Assembly: GCA_026874595.1 (NCBI GenBank)
Contig: CM049319.1
Location: 5,424,601 to 5,488,600 of the forward strand
Source: Sipunculus nudus
Lineage: Eukaryota > Annelida > Sipuncula > Golfingiida > Sipunculidae
Direction of reading: 5' to 3'
DNA: 64,000 nucleotides
The translations under genes were made by a program, and so were the position numbers. Shown here in pieces: positions 44,701 through 59,700 of this stretch; positions within the stretch are counted from its first letter, which is position 1; each line of letters starts with the position of its first letter. The notes below the pieces were generated by a model. That model was not told the origin of the DNA. It saw nothing but the letters and a program-made list of their open reading frames with translations, and ran no database searches.

Positions 44701-47700
44701 ATAGCATTTTTTAGTATGCGAGTATACATAAAATTCTATTTGATACAGCTTTATTGAAGGTTGTGCACATTCCTTGACTCCAGAGTGAACCTGTACATAA
44801 ATCTTATTTGGAGTTTGCAAACAGCTTGTATCTCTCTTGAGTACTTGAATCATTTGAACTACCCTATTTAATCTTGTGCACTGGATAAATACTTGAGTAC
44901 ACCTTTACATGTACCCAATGCACCATTATTTGTTTATGAATTTCATTTTCACATTGCCTACTCTGGTTGGATTATGATACAGCAACATTTCTGTCCTAAT
45001 TTACCTGTAAATGGATGAATCCCTCAGATCAGCTCACTTTCAAAGCTGCTCTTAAATTTCCTTCCTCTATATACATTTGTTGATTCAGCTATTGCTTTAC
45101 AAACCTTAACACCTTAACATTGGCTATACAAACCTTAACATCAGTTTTTGTGAGGATAACTTCTAAATAAAGTCAACAGGTGCACACACACCTTTAATTT
45201 AGACACCATTTCCTCCAGCTGAACCTTCTGTTCCACCAGCTGTTCCTGCTGCTGTTTCATCCTCTCAGTCGCCTCCTCCAGCTGAGCACTCAGCTCCTCA
45301 TTAGCAGCCTCCTACAGTCATTATAAACAACATTCAGCAACAAATGCATTAAACAATGACATCATAAATAGTCTTACAGACTTCATATTAATGATCTTTT
45401 TGAAGGTTCTTTATTTTTCAACACAGAGATCAAACCTTTGAATAATATATGATCAGTATATAATGATCAGTTTCATGTTATTATATCGATAAATGACAAT
45501 TTTCAAATCTGAATCAGTAAGAAAATTTAACATTTTAATATATTTTAACATATGCTATTACTGATAGGTGGCATTTTATGTATATGTTAATATTAAAATA
45601 ACCGCACTGGGTACCAGCTTAATTTACTGCAGTGGGTACCAGTCTAATTTTCAAGTCACACTTAATGTGTCAGGATACTATGCCGCCTGGACAGTTGAGG
45701 GGAAAAATGGTCAGCTCTCTCCACTGGCAACCTGGGTTTGATCCCCGACATGGCTATGAGAGTGGGTTGTGGTTGCATGTCGAAGGGTGGCAGTTTTCTT
45801 TTGGTTCTTCAGTTTACTCCACCTCTAGACATTATCGAACTCCATGACCTGTGCCATGGAGAGTGCTTTAATTAGTTATAATAACTATTTTTATAATCCA
45901 TGTAAAATAAATATGTTTATATTTTAAAAAACATGTCTCACCAGGTCTTCTATTCTTTGGTACAGGGCACTGACTTCCCGGTTTTTGTCAGCAAATATTT
46001 CTTCATCACTCTGTAGATCTTTCTTGCACTGAAAAGAATGATTTTTATAAAATGGTTCACTGAAGAAAATTGATTTTCATCAAAACACTTCAGATAGAAT
46101 GAACTGAAAACACAGACTCTGCAAATTTTTAAATATATTTTACATTTTATATTTTATATACAGTGAAAACATGGAGGCTGTTAAGGTGAAAGGACTGACA
46201 GGAAAAAGTCTTACACAGGTGGGTCATATTTGGAAATTTTTAAAACTAAATTTACACAGTTTACAATTTCAGGGCAACAACTGTGACACAACAAAGTTTT
46301 CCTTTATCTGCAGAAAGTTTTGATCAGGTAAAAATTACACTTTTGTTACAATATCTCAAAAGTTAAAACTTGTCACACTCATGAAAAGTTCTTGTCACTT
46401 AATCTTGTGATATAAAGAATGTGAATTTAGCTGTATCTGTAGACCCATTTCAGGAAAATAAAATCTATTAAAAAAAGAGTGCTCAAGAACTTCTAAACCA
46501 ACAAGGATCTTGTATTTTGGCTTATACGTAAAGGCATGAAAGAACAAATTTATTGAAGAGTAAAGTTTCATTAAAAATTATCTATTTCATTGTATATCAA
46601 ACGCCTGTTAAATAAATTTATTTAACTAATTCACACATAATCCAAAACAGTTTTACAGGTTACATTTCTTTGACAGTTTCTGCATGTCATCATGTATTTT
46701 ATTGAAAATAAGCATTGTGTCCTATATAGGACTTGTACAGGTTACCTTATTATGGACAGATATTACCATGGCAAACTAAATATGCAGCAAACATTTCTAT
46801 ATAGCTGAGGTCATTTATTCAAGTCTTAAAGATAAAATAGAGTATTAAGGTACATTTGGGAAGACTGTAATCACATCAGGACCAACTGTACCTGTTTGAG
46901 TTCAGACTCCAGTTTTGTGATTGTCTCATTTTCCCACTCTGCTTTGTTTAATGTAGTTGGAACCTTATTCCTCATCTGAAATATTAAAATTAACATAGGT
47001 AAAATACATTAAACCATATGTAAAGGCTATTTTCATAATAACCATTGTCAACAACACCATCGGCGCCAACAGTATTAATCCTCAGCAGTTATATCATGAT
47101 AAGCATCATCATCAAAGCCCTCATCATCATAACCAGCTTTAACAACAATATCAGAGCTATCATTCACCAATATTTGGGGTAATGGACAGCAACATTTAGA
47201 GGGGCTGGATAATATTTTGAAACATTACTGTATGTAAGAAGACAGAGAGACAGACAGACAGAGGAAAAGAAGACAGCATTCTAAAGCAATGGCATCTCTT
47301 AAGTTGGAACTTGAAGATGAACATATAGTCAGATCAGATACAGTGTCTAAACATAACCTTTCTGAAAGACCACCAGTGTAATAGTAAGACCATCTGTCTA
47401 TTAAGACCAGATTTGAGTGATCCAAAAGCATTCATATTTGGTTATAACTGACCTGCCTAATAAGACCATGTGTGAAATAAGACCACTTTTGGCAGGTCCC
47501 ACGGGTGGTCTCATAATACAGGTTTCACTGTACTTCTTACAAATATTTTACAGTTTTTTAGTGAATACGACAGAAAAGACAAATAAAGATGGAGTCATGC
47601 TTAGTTAGAAAGATGCAATGTTACCTCTTCCATGAGCTCTAGCCAATCAGTGAGCTTGGAGTTTTGACTGCGGGACAAGATTTCTTTGCTGCGGATGTCA

Positions 47701-50700
47701 GTGAGCTGCCTGTAAGCATCCTCCGCTATCATGTGATAGTGGGAACACTCTGTTGCCAGTCTGTATGAATGAGAGGAAGATCATATTACATGTAACATTA
47801 CACAGATATAGCTGCCTCATATGATTTGAAAATGATTTTCTTAAATGAAAGATTGATATTTACAGAATGATTCTCTGAATAAATTAAGTCCAACAGCTAC
47901 CTATAGGGTGAAACTATCTCAAATGCTTAACAATTGGGTATAATTTATCAATGATCAAGTCTGTAATACAACTGGCGATTCAATACACATTCCCTATGGA
48001 CACAAATGTCATGTCATGTTGTACATGACAGTTGTCAGTGCATGTCAGACTGTAATCAAATGAAGGTTAGGAGGCTGAATTTCTTCATTAAACATTGTAA
48101 TGTCACCAAAGTGTATATGATTCTGTCAAAACTGAACATTAAAATACTTTCATTCATCTAAACAGAATCTTGTTGTAAAAGTTTTTAAAGATTTATTTTG
48201 ATGTATGAGTGAGCACATCTTTTGATGCATTACATTACCTGGTCACTTTGTTTTCTAATGATCGTATATGCTCTGCGTCCTGATTGGCTCTCTCAAATAC
48301 ATCTCCTTCTGTTGTCGTGGTACCCGCTGTGTACATAGTGCTGCGTTGTTTCTGTAGCTCCTCCCTCAGAGCCTGCACAATCACATTATACTCTCTTATC
48401 ACCGGCTACTAAGGCTGATAATCAGGAGAACTGACCATGGTGTGGCAATAGCTTATCAATAAATACTGGCATGACAAAAGATTATAAAAAAATTAAACTA
48501 GTAGGGGTTTGTTTCTGCAATCACAAAAAGCCAAATATGTCTCCCCTCATCTTGGGCCCCTATCCTTAAATTCAAGGAATATATGCACTACTTCAAAAGT
48601 TATGGCATTTTCAGAAATCCTATAATTAAACAGATTTGACCTTGAAGATCCAGGCCAAAGTCAACAGTTTAAGCACTCCTTTTAGAATTTGATTGAAAGA
48701 ACATGTGCATTAAATCTGAGGCAAAAATATGCCACCACTGCTGACAATATGCCAAAGGGGTAAAATTTCACCAATTTAGTAGTAGCCATGCACATAAAAA
48801 CTCAATCATAATTGATGATGAAGCTATCAGACAGGCTGAGTATCTTGACTGTATTTAATGTGCATTATAATACCTTGTGAGACAACTGATTTTTTTCTTA
48901 CTGTTGTAATAATGTTATAAGTTTATGGAGACTACCTATTTTTGGTTTTGATACCTGTCAGAGCCATCTTTAAGCATAAATGTTTACCTGTATCAACCAA
49001 TATATAACACTTGCCCTACTGGTCACTAGTTGTACACACATTACACAACTCTGATGTAACAAGATCCACTACTACAACTAGTGATATAACCATAATTTCC
49101 ACATGTGACAACTGACATCCCATTTTTAGTATTTAGGCAAAATGGCAGCCCTCAAGAGTAGTTTCGAGAAACTGGGAGAAATAAACTTGTCAATAAGGGA
49201 GCAGGAATGTGACAGGAAGTACCCCAAGGAGAGCATCCTGCCCAGAATATATCTGCAAAGAAAACCTGGTGGTAAGGAGACGTGTATTGGCAAAGTAAAA
49301 AGCAGAATAACACTTTTTTGGACCATGCCCAAATTCTCAAATTATGGACAGACAACCATATTAGTCCTTTGTATCCATTATGATCACTTTTGATGGTTGT
49401 CACTAATTTAGCAATCACAGTGGGCAAAGTATTTTTCATGAATGATATGCATAAAAGAAGTAATCACTGAAAAAAAATGTATTCACCTTAATTTCACTGG
49501 CCATTTCTTCAAACCTGATTGACTGGACATCTCTGTTTACAATAGGCTTGTTCTTAATGTTTCTTGCCTGCAAGAGACAACAAATGGTTAAAATGAAACA
49601 TTAATACATAACAAGCCACCAAATCAATAATATAAAGTTATGGTAATCCGGAGGCAGAAGGTGAACTAACAACCTTGCAGATGATTATATAAATGTATTT
49701 AATCTGTTTCAATTTCTGCTTTTCCATGCATCTGGCGAATTTAAAAATCATGTAACTAAAGACCCAAGGAAAGGTTCTGCATAAAAAACTATGAAATTCC
49801 AAGCTGATCAAAAAGGTTTTCAAATCCAGCGTGTGTGAGAATTTATCTATATCTGTACACTAAAAACAGGTAAACTCACCCTATTAGCATACTTGAGCGC
49901 ATTAAGAGATTCATCAAAGTTAGAAGCAGCAGGGCTGATGCAGCATATCATCACAGTATTTGCATTTCCTCCCAAAGAATCCTGAAAATCACAAATAAGA
50001 TAACATCAGTAATCAAGTATAAAATGATTTTATGTTACAGACTTAAAAATAAGAACACAATTGATTTTGACAAACTCATAAAATAGCATTGACCACTTGT
50101 GAAGTAATGATTCTCTAATATCAGAAGTTTCTGCATATGATGCAGGGAATATTTTTTTACAATAATATAATAATAATTTGTTCAAAGCAGCTGAACAGAC
50201 TAACATTTATGGTAACCATGAGCACTGTCCAAACAGCACATTGTACAGTTAAAATGGTACAGCTTACAGATGGACAGACACAAGCACACAGATAGGCAAG
50301 GTCTATAATACTTGTGTCCATGTATTGTATACAATACACCTATCACAGACCTCTGACAGATATCATACATGTTACATACTTATACTGGTTGCTATAACAT
50401 TGTCTGTATCAATGCACCAAAAATACAAGGGACTAACAAGTATCCATAGCATATAAAAAAAACACAATCCTGCTAAAAATATTAAAATTGGCTACAATAC
50501 CTTTAAGAGTCTGGTAATCTTGGAGTCTCTGTATGGAATGTGTGTGCCTCGTTTCTTTGGGTCACCTAGTGCACTTATAACGTTCCCCAGTGCCAGGAGC
50601 CCACTGTTGATGTGGACTGACTCTGAAAAAAATACAAGGAAGAGGGAGTTAATTGCTAATCTCTATGGCTAGTCTGTACAGATGTGAGAAAAGGCAGGAT

Positions 50701-53700
50701 GAGTAACTTTTGTAAACCAAATGAATCATGACATAGCTTCTTCAATGATGAATAAAGAAAATGTTATGATAAGGCAAAAAAAGGTATGGTTCTCAGGCAC
50801 TTTTTTCAGAAATCAGTGTGGGCGGGCGATTTTTGTTTTTATTTTTACCTTTTTTTGTATGTTTTGATAGAACTGTCATATGATCAAGGAAAAGCATGAT
50901 AATAACAGAATTTATTTGCTAAACAGGTAAAAACACTGCATAACAAAGGGAATCTGATCAAAACTGTATTATTTTATCTTCTAGAAAGATGAAAATCAAA
51001 ATAAAAATGTTTGATGCAGGGGGTTAAAATTGACACGGGTGATGCCTAAGAACCATACCTTTATGTTTTTTTTGGCCTTACAGAAGTTAAATATGTTATC
51101 AGGTGATGGATATAAACTCAACTGAAACAAAAGAGAGCACTCAGAAAGCACATACCTCCACCAATGCAAAAACATATTATTCACAGACCAGGTTTTACAA
51201 AGTATCATCTCCAAAATGTAACGAATGGTAACAGTATCAAATTCCTCCATCACACATGAGCAACTGTGTTTGGTTCAGTGATGTTTTATAATGATTGACA
51301 GATGTACAAACAACAAAAACATGTGACTGAGACTGACCTCTGACCTCCATGTTTTATGCAAATTTTTAGAATTAGGCTGATAAGACTGGAAACAAAAAGA
51401 AAAGTATACAAACTAGACAATTAATACAAATTATACAGAACTGGAAAATATTGATAACATATCTTCACATTATTAATATATCAGAATTAAACAAATAACA
51501 TCAATTTTTTATCCTGACTATAAATTTAACATCTAGGATAACATTCACCTTTGAAGCGATCACCGACATTCCCTGTTCTGTGAGCCCTCTCAGAGCCTGC
51601 CAGGTCCACAAAATGGAACTTTGCACACATGAAATGTTTGATTTCTGAAAATATGAAAACAACACATGTTGATTATACATACATGAAAACATTATTTGTC
51701 TATATATCTGTACATCAATATCTACAAACAGTAAAATTTTTGTGTTCAAAGTCCAAGGAACCAACTGAAAAACTAAAACCCATAAGAGGTTGAGCCTTAA
51801 TATATTTTAATTACACTTTTACAGGTGTCTATAGCTGTACACTTTGACAAGAATATAGACTATTGCAGGTCTACAAGGGCCTTTACCTATATCTGATGTC
51901 TATTAAATGAAGATCATCTCTTGAACAAGGCCAGAAAAAACTGCATGCAGGCCGCTAGTTTTGTTTATATCCACTAGTGGAGGCATGCCAAAATAATCCA
52001 AACAAATTCAGCAAAGAATATCTGGCTGCACATCAGACTACCAAGAGTTTTGCAAAGGTCATTTTTGCAATTAGTGAACTTTCAAATTAAGCACATTTGC
52101 AACCTACCACCTCAGTGTGTTTACTAACAGCTTGAAGATATATAAGGTCATACGTCACTCACAGCAGAGGTATGAGAACTTTTTTGAAAATAAATTACCT
52201 ACTGTTCATAAATACTGTGGTTGGCTTTATTTTCGTGAGGCTCAAATTTTGCGATTTCTTCATTTTGAATGTTTCGCGAGGGTTACATTTTCGTGATCGC
52301 ACCAGAACCTATAAAATCTAAGTATAGCAGGATCTGTATTGATATAAATTTAGAAAAAATTGTTTACAAAATATAAGTAATTTCTGGTTCAGTCATTAAA
52401 TTAGGACTCCTATCACAGGAGATATGTGTAACAACCTGTGTGTAGGCTAATACATGGGCCAGTTTCGAAACCAGGCACAAATTAGGTTGCTAATGAGGTT
52501 GTTTTTAGAGGTCATCCTAGTTGATTGGACATTTTATTCCGAAGGGTTTCATATTCGCGATTATTTCACATTTGCGAATATCGCGAAATTAAAACCCTCG
52601 CAAATAAAAAGGCAACCACAGTATGTAGGCAGAGTAAGCCAGAAGTCACATATACAGGACAGGTAGGTGAATGGCTGGGTTCAATGCTTAACTATGAATG
52701 TCTTACCTCCTGTTTCTTCAACAATCTCACTACTCTCACTCTGCTTCCTCTCTCGACGACCAGAATCAGACTCACAGTCAGACCATCTCTGCTCTGTTAA
52801 TATAAAAAGTGACAGACAACTTGAAATAAAGATAAAGGTTACATTCAAGCCTTGAAACAAATTATCCAAAAGACTGATTTACCCAACATTTAAATTAAGG
52901 ATACTTGATATCTAATTATAGTTTTCCTGTTGTGCATAACTCACTTATCAGATCAATTATTCAAATATATCACTTGTCCTCTAATATTTAAAGGTTATAA
53001 TGCTGCTTGTTATATGTTGGCCTTAATGAATTTAATTGATGCTGCATGCACCTGCTACCTCAATATTAATGCTCTTTTATGCAGGGATTTCCCGAAACTC
53101 CTTTTACTGTTGCATGATTTATTATATGCAAATATTCAACACATTCATTGGGGAGGTGAATCCACAGCTGGTACTTAATGTTTATACCTCTGATTCAATG
53201 CCTAAAGAGGTGAAATGTGCATTTTGTTTGAAGCAAATAAGAATAGGAACAGCCTGGCAGATCTAATTGTCAAACAATAGGCTCAAGCACAGTGCCTTGG
53301 ATTCCTGCTAAATTGGGATGTATACTCAAACCACCAAGACTTCCAACATACAGAAAAGGAGCATGGATAGACATGTCGATTTACTGTTGTGGAAGAGATA
53401 AATCGTATGCACACAATCTGACCTTTACGTCAAAAGGATAGTTTTTTATCTACTACGAAACCTGTTGTTGCCTAGCAGTTTACAGGAACAGAAACTAAAA
53501 TTAAGAAACACACCAATAAGAACTGTAAAGACTGAGTGCGATCTGCTGGAATGATCATTCATCTGGGTGGTGGCCGTCTGTCTGTACGCACTGCCCTGCT
53601 CCAGGCACGACATGATCTCATCAAGGGTCTCACACTGCCATTCTGAGGCACCCATAATCACTGAAATATAAACCATAACACATAACACCATGTCACTCTG

Positions 53701-56700
53701 CATACAAAAACACACTACTTATTCACATCAAACGTGAATTGCAACCGTAATTGAATATCTCTTGTACATAATTCAAATGGTCTGGTTTACTGGCAAAAAA
53801 ATCCTCATTCAATGTGAATTTGAAATGGTATATGCCATTTTGTATTTGCCTCATGAAAGGTTCATATAACACTGCCCTACTATAATTGTTTTTTACTGGG
53901 GCTGTTTAGCATCTGTCATTCTGGTCTACTACCAGTCATTATATGGTATCCAATTCTGTTAAAAGAAAGAAGGAAAATTCTTAGTCATGTGTCTCTAAAA
54001 AGATAATATACTTGAGCAAAATAGTCGGTATGTCAACAGTTCTTAAACAATACTGGAATTGTTAACAATGGTGATAAAATTGAAAAGATATTCCTCATGG
54101 AGGAATAGGAAAAGAGAGGCAGACATATCTACCAGAATTTGGCATTTTAAATTTTCCATACATTTGATGCAACTTATATATGCTGCATATATGACATGAT
54201 ATAACTACATATTTGGCCTGTAGGTGGCACTGTATATCATAAAGGGATGAGGAAAATCATCATTTGAACGATATGTAATTATTAAGCCATTATGATATTT
54301 GATTTTCTAGGGGGGGGGGGGGGCAGAAGTTTTCCAGAAATTGCAACCTGTTGTTTCAGATGTACGAGCACATCTCTGTGACAGTGTTTTGATTTCATCT
54401 GACCGTAAGTGTCTGGCAGGGATCAGACATTGGACCTCCAGCTCCTGATCTTACCTTTATAACCTCTAGACTGCGTCCATGTGATACTTACAAGTGTTTC
54501 CCTTGTCATCCTCTCTGATGTGTAGGTCTTTGCTGGAGGTCTCCATATCCAGCAGATCTCGGAGTTCTTCTTTGTATATTTCGATGTAAGAAACACGGAC
54601 TATGAACTCTCTGTTGTGATTGGACTGCAAAAACATGACTTTGATTCGTAAAATTGTGTGAAATGATTTAATTGTAATGAGAGAAAAATGTTTATATTTG
54701 CAGAAAAATGAAACTGTAATACAAAATTAACAAATAATGATAAATACCATATGTATAACATTTCAAGTATAGGTTATGATTGGTGGAAGAAAAAACAGTC
54801 TTCACCATATTAAATGGCATGGCTTTCATTGACTGTACACAGAATTTACCCTGACTCTGCTGACTTTCAAGGCTTGGATAATGCTAAAGGTTCATGAATT
54901 TTTAAGATTTTCAATTGCTGTTAATTTGTAAAATGCAGTCTCACCTGCATAATGTCAAACATCTGTTTAACTGCTCTTGGGATTATCCCCATTTCCTCCT
55001 CAGTTATAGATGCCAGGTTACAGCCACCAATCGTGTAAGTCTTCCCTGATCCCTAGAACACAACACAATAAGTGACCCATGGGTGATGGTGCTAAGCTGA
55101 CAAGTCACCCTGAGACATCATGTTGAGACATAAAAAGGATTTTTTTCTAATACTACAGAGTAACTAGTAATTATGATAAGTACTAAATTGTTACAAAAAA
55201 TTTCAACAGTGATATTTAAATGTAACTCTAAAGTATAGAAGAGACAACATTTCAGTAAACGTGAATTTCAGGGTTTTTTTAAAATATTTTTTATCAACTT
55301 TCCTGTTAATGAAAGGATCCCTCTGAACTCATAAAAGTTACAAAGCAGTATATATGCAGCACATGCTGTTAAATCTATAATATGAATGAAAATTAACTGT
55401 ATAGAAAGAAAGTTAAAGCCTGCAAATCTCAGATATAATTTTATGCATTTGACTCTGTATAGTTCATTCTCAGTAATGACAATTTGACAGTAAAAATATG
55501 TGTTCTCTCTTCATTAATTTAATTTTAGGTACAAAATTACATTCTAAGAAGGATTAATGTAACATACAGAGATCTTCAGTACAGAAGTAATTACAAATAT
55601 ATTGGTGAATGTCAGTTGTGCTAAAGATCCAAGATATTCTATGAGGCTACCATTAGCAATATGCATGCTGCATTTCTGGACATATCTATGCAGCTCTTTT
55701 GTTTGATTTTTTGGTGAAAATGGTTAAATAATATTGACTGATCAAGTGTTTTATATGAGCTGTGATGGGCCTAGTTTCAGCAGTAGATATTTCATTCTAG
55801 TGTGTGACATTGTACTTACTGTCTGTCCATATGCAAACACTGTGGCATTGTAGCCCTCAAAGCAGCTCTTGACCAGAGGCTCCACTGTTTTCTCATATAC
55901 ATCACCCTGAGTACAAAATAAATAAAACAAGTGACCCAGGGGTCATGACGCTCAGCTGACCAGGAAGACATTGACAAAAGTAATTTTATCATCTGAATGT
56001 CAAATTTGAATGAAATACTTTTTCCAAACTTGACCTTTTGTATAAAATCATCCAATATTCATTGGGGTACTATGGAGCTCTGTAGCATGAAGGATATGGG
56101 TAACAGACACCTATTTTCAAGGTTTACAAGATGACTTTTCAGGGGTCTCCCAGCATGTCAAAAAATAAAATTCTAGGTCCAGTTATTATGATTTGTGCCC
56201 TGTTAACAAATCTAAATGTTTATTCTGGGGGGTATTTCAAAGCCGCATAGGATGAAGGATATGGGTAACAGAGATGTAATTTCAGGTGCACAAGGAGACT
56301 TTTCAGGGGCCTCCCAGCATATCAAGAAAGGAAATTCTAGGTCAAGTCATTATAATTTGTGCTCTGTTAACAGATGACCAAATCTTTATTCTGGGGAGTA
56401 CTTCGGAGCCCCAGAGCATGAAGGATATGGGTAACAGGGACCTTATTTCGGGTTTCCATGTAGACCTTTTATGGGCTTCCCTGGAGGTGAGGACAGAAGA
56501 TTCTAGGTCCAGTCATTATGATTTGTGCCCTGTTAATATATGACCAAATCTTTATTCTGGGGGGTACTTCAGAGCCCCATAGCTCACAGAATATGGGTAA
56601 CAGGGACCTTATTTCCGGTTTCCATGTAGACCTTTTATGGGCTTCCCTGGAGGTGAGGACAGAAGATTCTAGGTCCAGTCATTATGATTTGTGCCCTGTT

Positions 56701-59700
56701 TACAGATGACCAAATGTTTAAAGATCACAAAAGTAGAGAAAAAAAATCGTAAAAAATAAAAAAAAATATAGGTGGCACCACCAATCTCCAGAAATTGATG
56801 AAACACTCCATGATCAATATCCATGCAAAGAATCATGGTGATTAATGCATTAGTTGTTCAGATACTTGAGCTTTTGTATTAAATTTTGCATTATTCTGGG
56901 GGGTACTTCAGAACCCCATAGCTCAAAGAATATAGGTCACAGTGACCTAATTTCATGTTTAAAAGGAGAATTTCCATAGACCTCCCAGGATTTCAAGTAA
57001 GAAGATTCCCGGTCTAGCGGTTACGATTTGTGCCCTGTTAACAGACAGACGCCTGGATGGCCGGACGGACGACGGACAAAAGGTGATCCCTAAAGCTCAG
57101 ATGACTTTCAGTCAGCTAAGCTAAAAATTGAAAAAAATACAGGTGGCGCCACCAGAATGCAGAAACTGATGAAACATTTCATGATCAATATCCATGCAAA
57201 GAATCATGGTGATCAATATAATAATTGTCCAGATACTTGAGCTTTTGTATCAAATTTTCTATTATTCTTGGGGTACTTCGGAGCCCCATAGCTCAGAGGT
57301 TATGGGTAACAGAGACCTAATTTCAAGTTTTCAAGGAGACTTTTCATGGGCCTCTCAGCATGTCAAGAGAGAAAATTCTAGGTCCAGTTGACGATTTGTG
57401 CCATGTTAACAGATGACCGCATCTTATGAGGTCTCAAAAAAAGAGAAAAAAAATTCGTAAAAAAAAAAAAAATACAGGTGGCGCCACCATACTGCAGAAA
57501 CTGATGACACATTCCATGATCAATATCCATGCAAAGAATCATGGTGATCACTGCAATAGTTGTTTAGATACTTGAGCTTTTGTATCAAATTGTCCATTAT
57601 TCTGAGGGATACTTCAGATGACTTACAGTCAGCTGAGCTAAAGACACTTAATGGTCAATATCCATGCAAAGAATCATGATGATCTCCGTATTAGTTGTTC
57701 AGATACTTCAGCTTTTGTATCAAATTGTCCATTATTCTAAGGGATACTTCAGAGTCCTATAGCTTGAAGGATATGGGTAACAGAGACCTAATTTCAAGTT
57801 TCCACAGGCACTCTTCATGGGCCTCCTTGCATGACAAGAATGAAGTTTCTAGGTCCAGTTGTTGCAATTTGTACCCTCTTGATAGATAACCACATCTTCA
57901 AAGGTCTCGAAAAAAGAGAAAAAAATTCGTAAAAATTTGAAAAAAATAGAGGTGGCGCACCCTCTCTGCAGAAACTGATGGAACAGCTCATGATCAATAT
58001 GTATGCCAAAAATCATGACCATCAGTGTTGTAGTATTGAGATACTGCACTTTTTGTATCAAATTTTCCATTATTCTGGGGGGTATTTTGGAGCCATACAG
58101 CCTAAAGAATATGGGTAACAGAGACCTAATTTCAGGTTTCCATTGAGAATTTTCATGGGTCTCCCTGTGTGTCAAGAATGAAGATTCTAGGTCCAGTCGT
58201 TACGATTTGTGCCATGCTAACAGATGTCAGCATCCTTAAAGGTCTCAAAAATAGAGGAAGAAATCGTAAATAAATCAAACAATATAGGTGGCGCCACCAG
58301 TCTGCAGGAACTGATGGAACACCTCTTGATCAATAGTTATGCCACAAATCATGACCATCAGTGATGTAGTTATTGAGATATTGAAGTTTTTGTATGAAAT
58401 TTTTGACTACTCTGGGGGGTACTTTGGGGCCCCATAGCTTGAAGGATATGGGTAACAGAGACCTAATTTCTGGTTTCCATGGAGACTTTTCATAGGTCTC
58501 TCAGTGTATTGAGAATGAAGATTCTAGGTCCAGTTGTTACGATTCGTGCCATGCTTACAGATGACAGCATCCTTAAAGGTCTCAAAAATAGAGGAAGAAA
58601 TCGTAAAAAAATCAAACAATATAGGTGGCGCCACCAGTCTGCAGGAACTGATGGAACATCTCATAATCAATATGTATGCCAAAAATCATGACCATCAGTG
58701 ATGTAGTTATTGAGATATTGAAGTTTTTGTATGAAATTTTTGACTACTCTGGGGGGTACTTTGGGGCCCCATAGCTTGAAGGATATGGGTAACAGAGACC
58801 TAATTTCTGGTTTCCATGGAGACTTTTCATAGGTCTCTCAGTGTATTGAGAATGAAGATTCTAGGTCCAGTCGTTACGATTTGTGCCATGCTAACAGATG
58901 TTCACATTTTTAAAGGTCTCAAAACAAAAGAGAAAACAATTCGTAAAAAATAATAAAAAAAAGAAATAGAGGTGGCACACCCAGGCTGCAGAAACTGATA
59001 ACACACTCCATGATCAAAATCCATGCAAACAATTTTGGTGATCCCTGCATTCGTTGTTCAGATACTTCAGCTTTTATATCAAATTTTCCATTAATCTGAG
59101 CCGTACTTTGGAGTGCCACAGCTTAAAGGATATGGGTAACAGAGACCTTATTTCATATTTCCATGGAGACTTTTCATGGGTCTCCCTGTGTGTCAAGAAT
59201 GAAGATTCTAGGTCCAGTTGTTACTATTTGTGCCATGCTAACAGATGACAGCATCCTTAAAGGTCTCAAAAATAGAGGAAAAAATCGTAAAAAATTGAAC
59301 GATACAGGTGGCGCCACCAGTCTGCAGGAACAGATGACACATCTCATGATCAATAGTTATGCCACAAATCATGACCATCATTCAAGTAGTTAATGAGATA
59401 CTGAAGTTTTTGTATGAAATTTTTTACTTTTCTTGGGGGTACTTTGGGGCTCCATAGCTCGAAGAATATGGGTAACAGAGACCTAATTTCTGGTTTCCAT
59501 GGAGACTTTTCATAGGTCTCTCAGTGTGTCGAGAATGAAGATTCTAGGTCCAGTCATTACGATTTGTGCCTTGTTAACAGATGTTCACATTTTTAAAGGT
59601 CTCAAAAATAGAGAAAAAAATTCGTAAAAAAATCGAAAAATACAGGTGGCGCCACCAGTCTTCAGGAACTGATGGAACCTCTCATGATCAATATGTATGC

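Noticed and set aside
53036-53266. 76-codon plus-strand frame as a gene
   Set aside because: No family resemblance and no splice or regulatory context; lies in the intron between exons 6 and 7.
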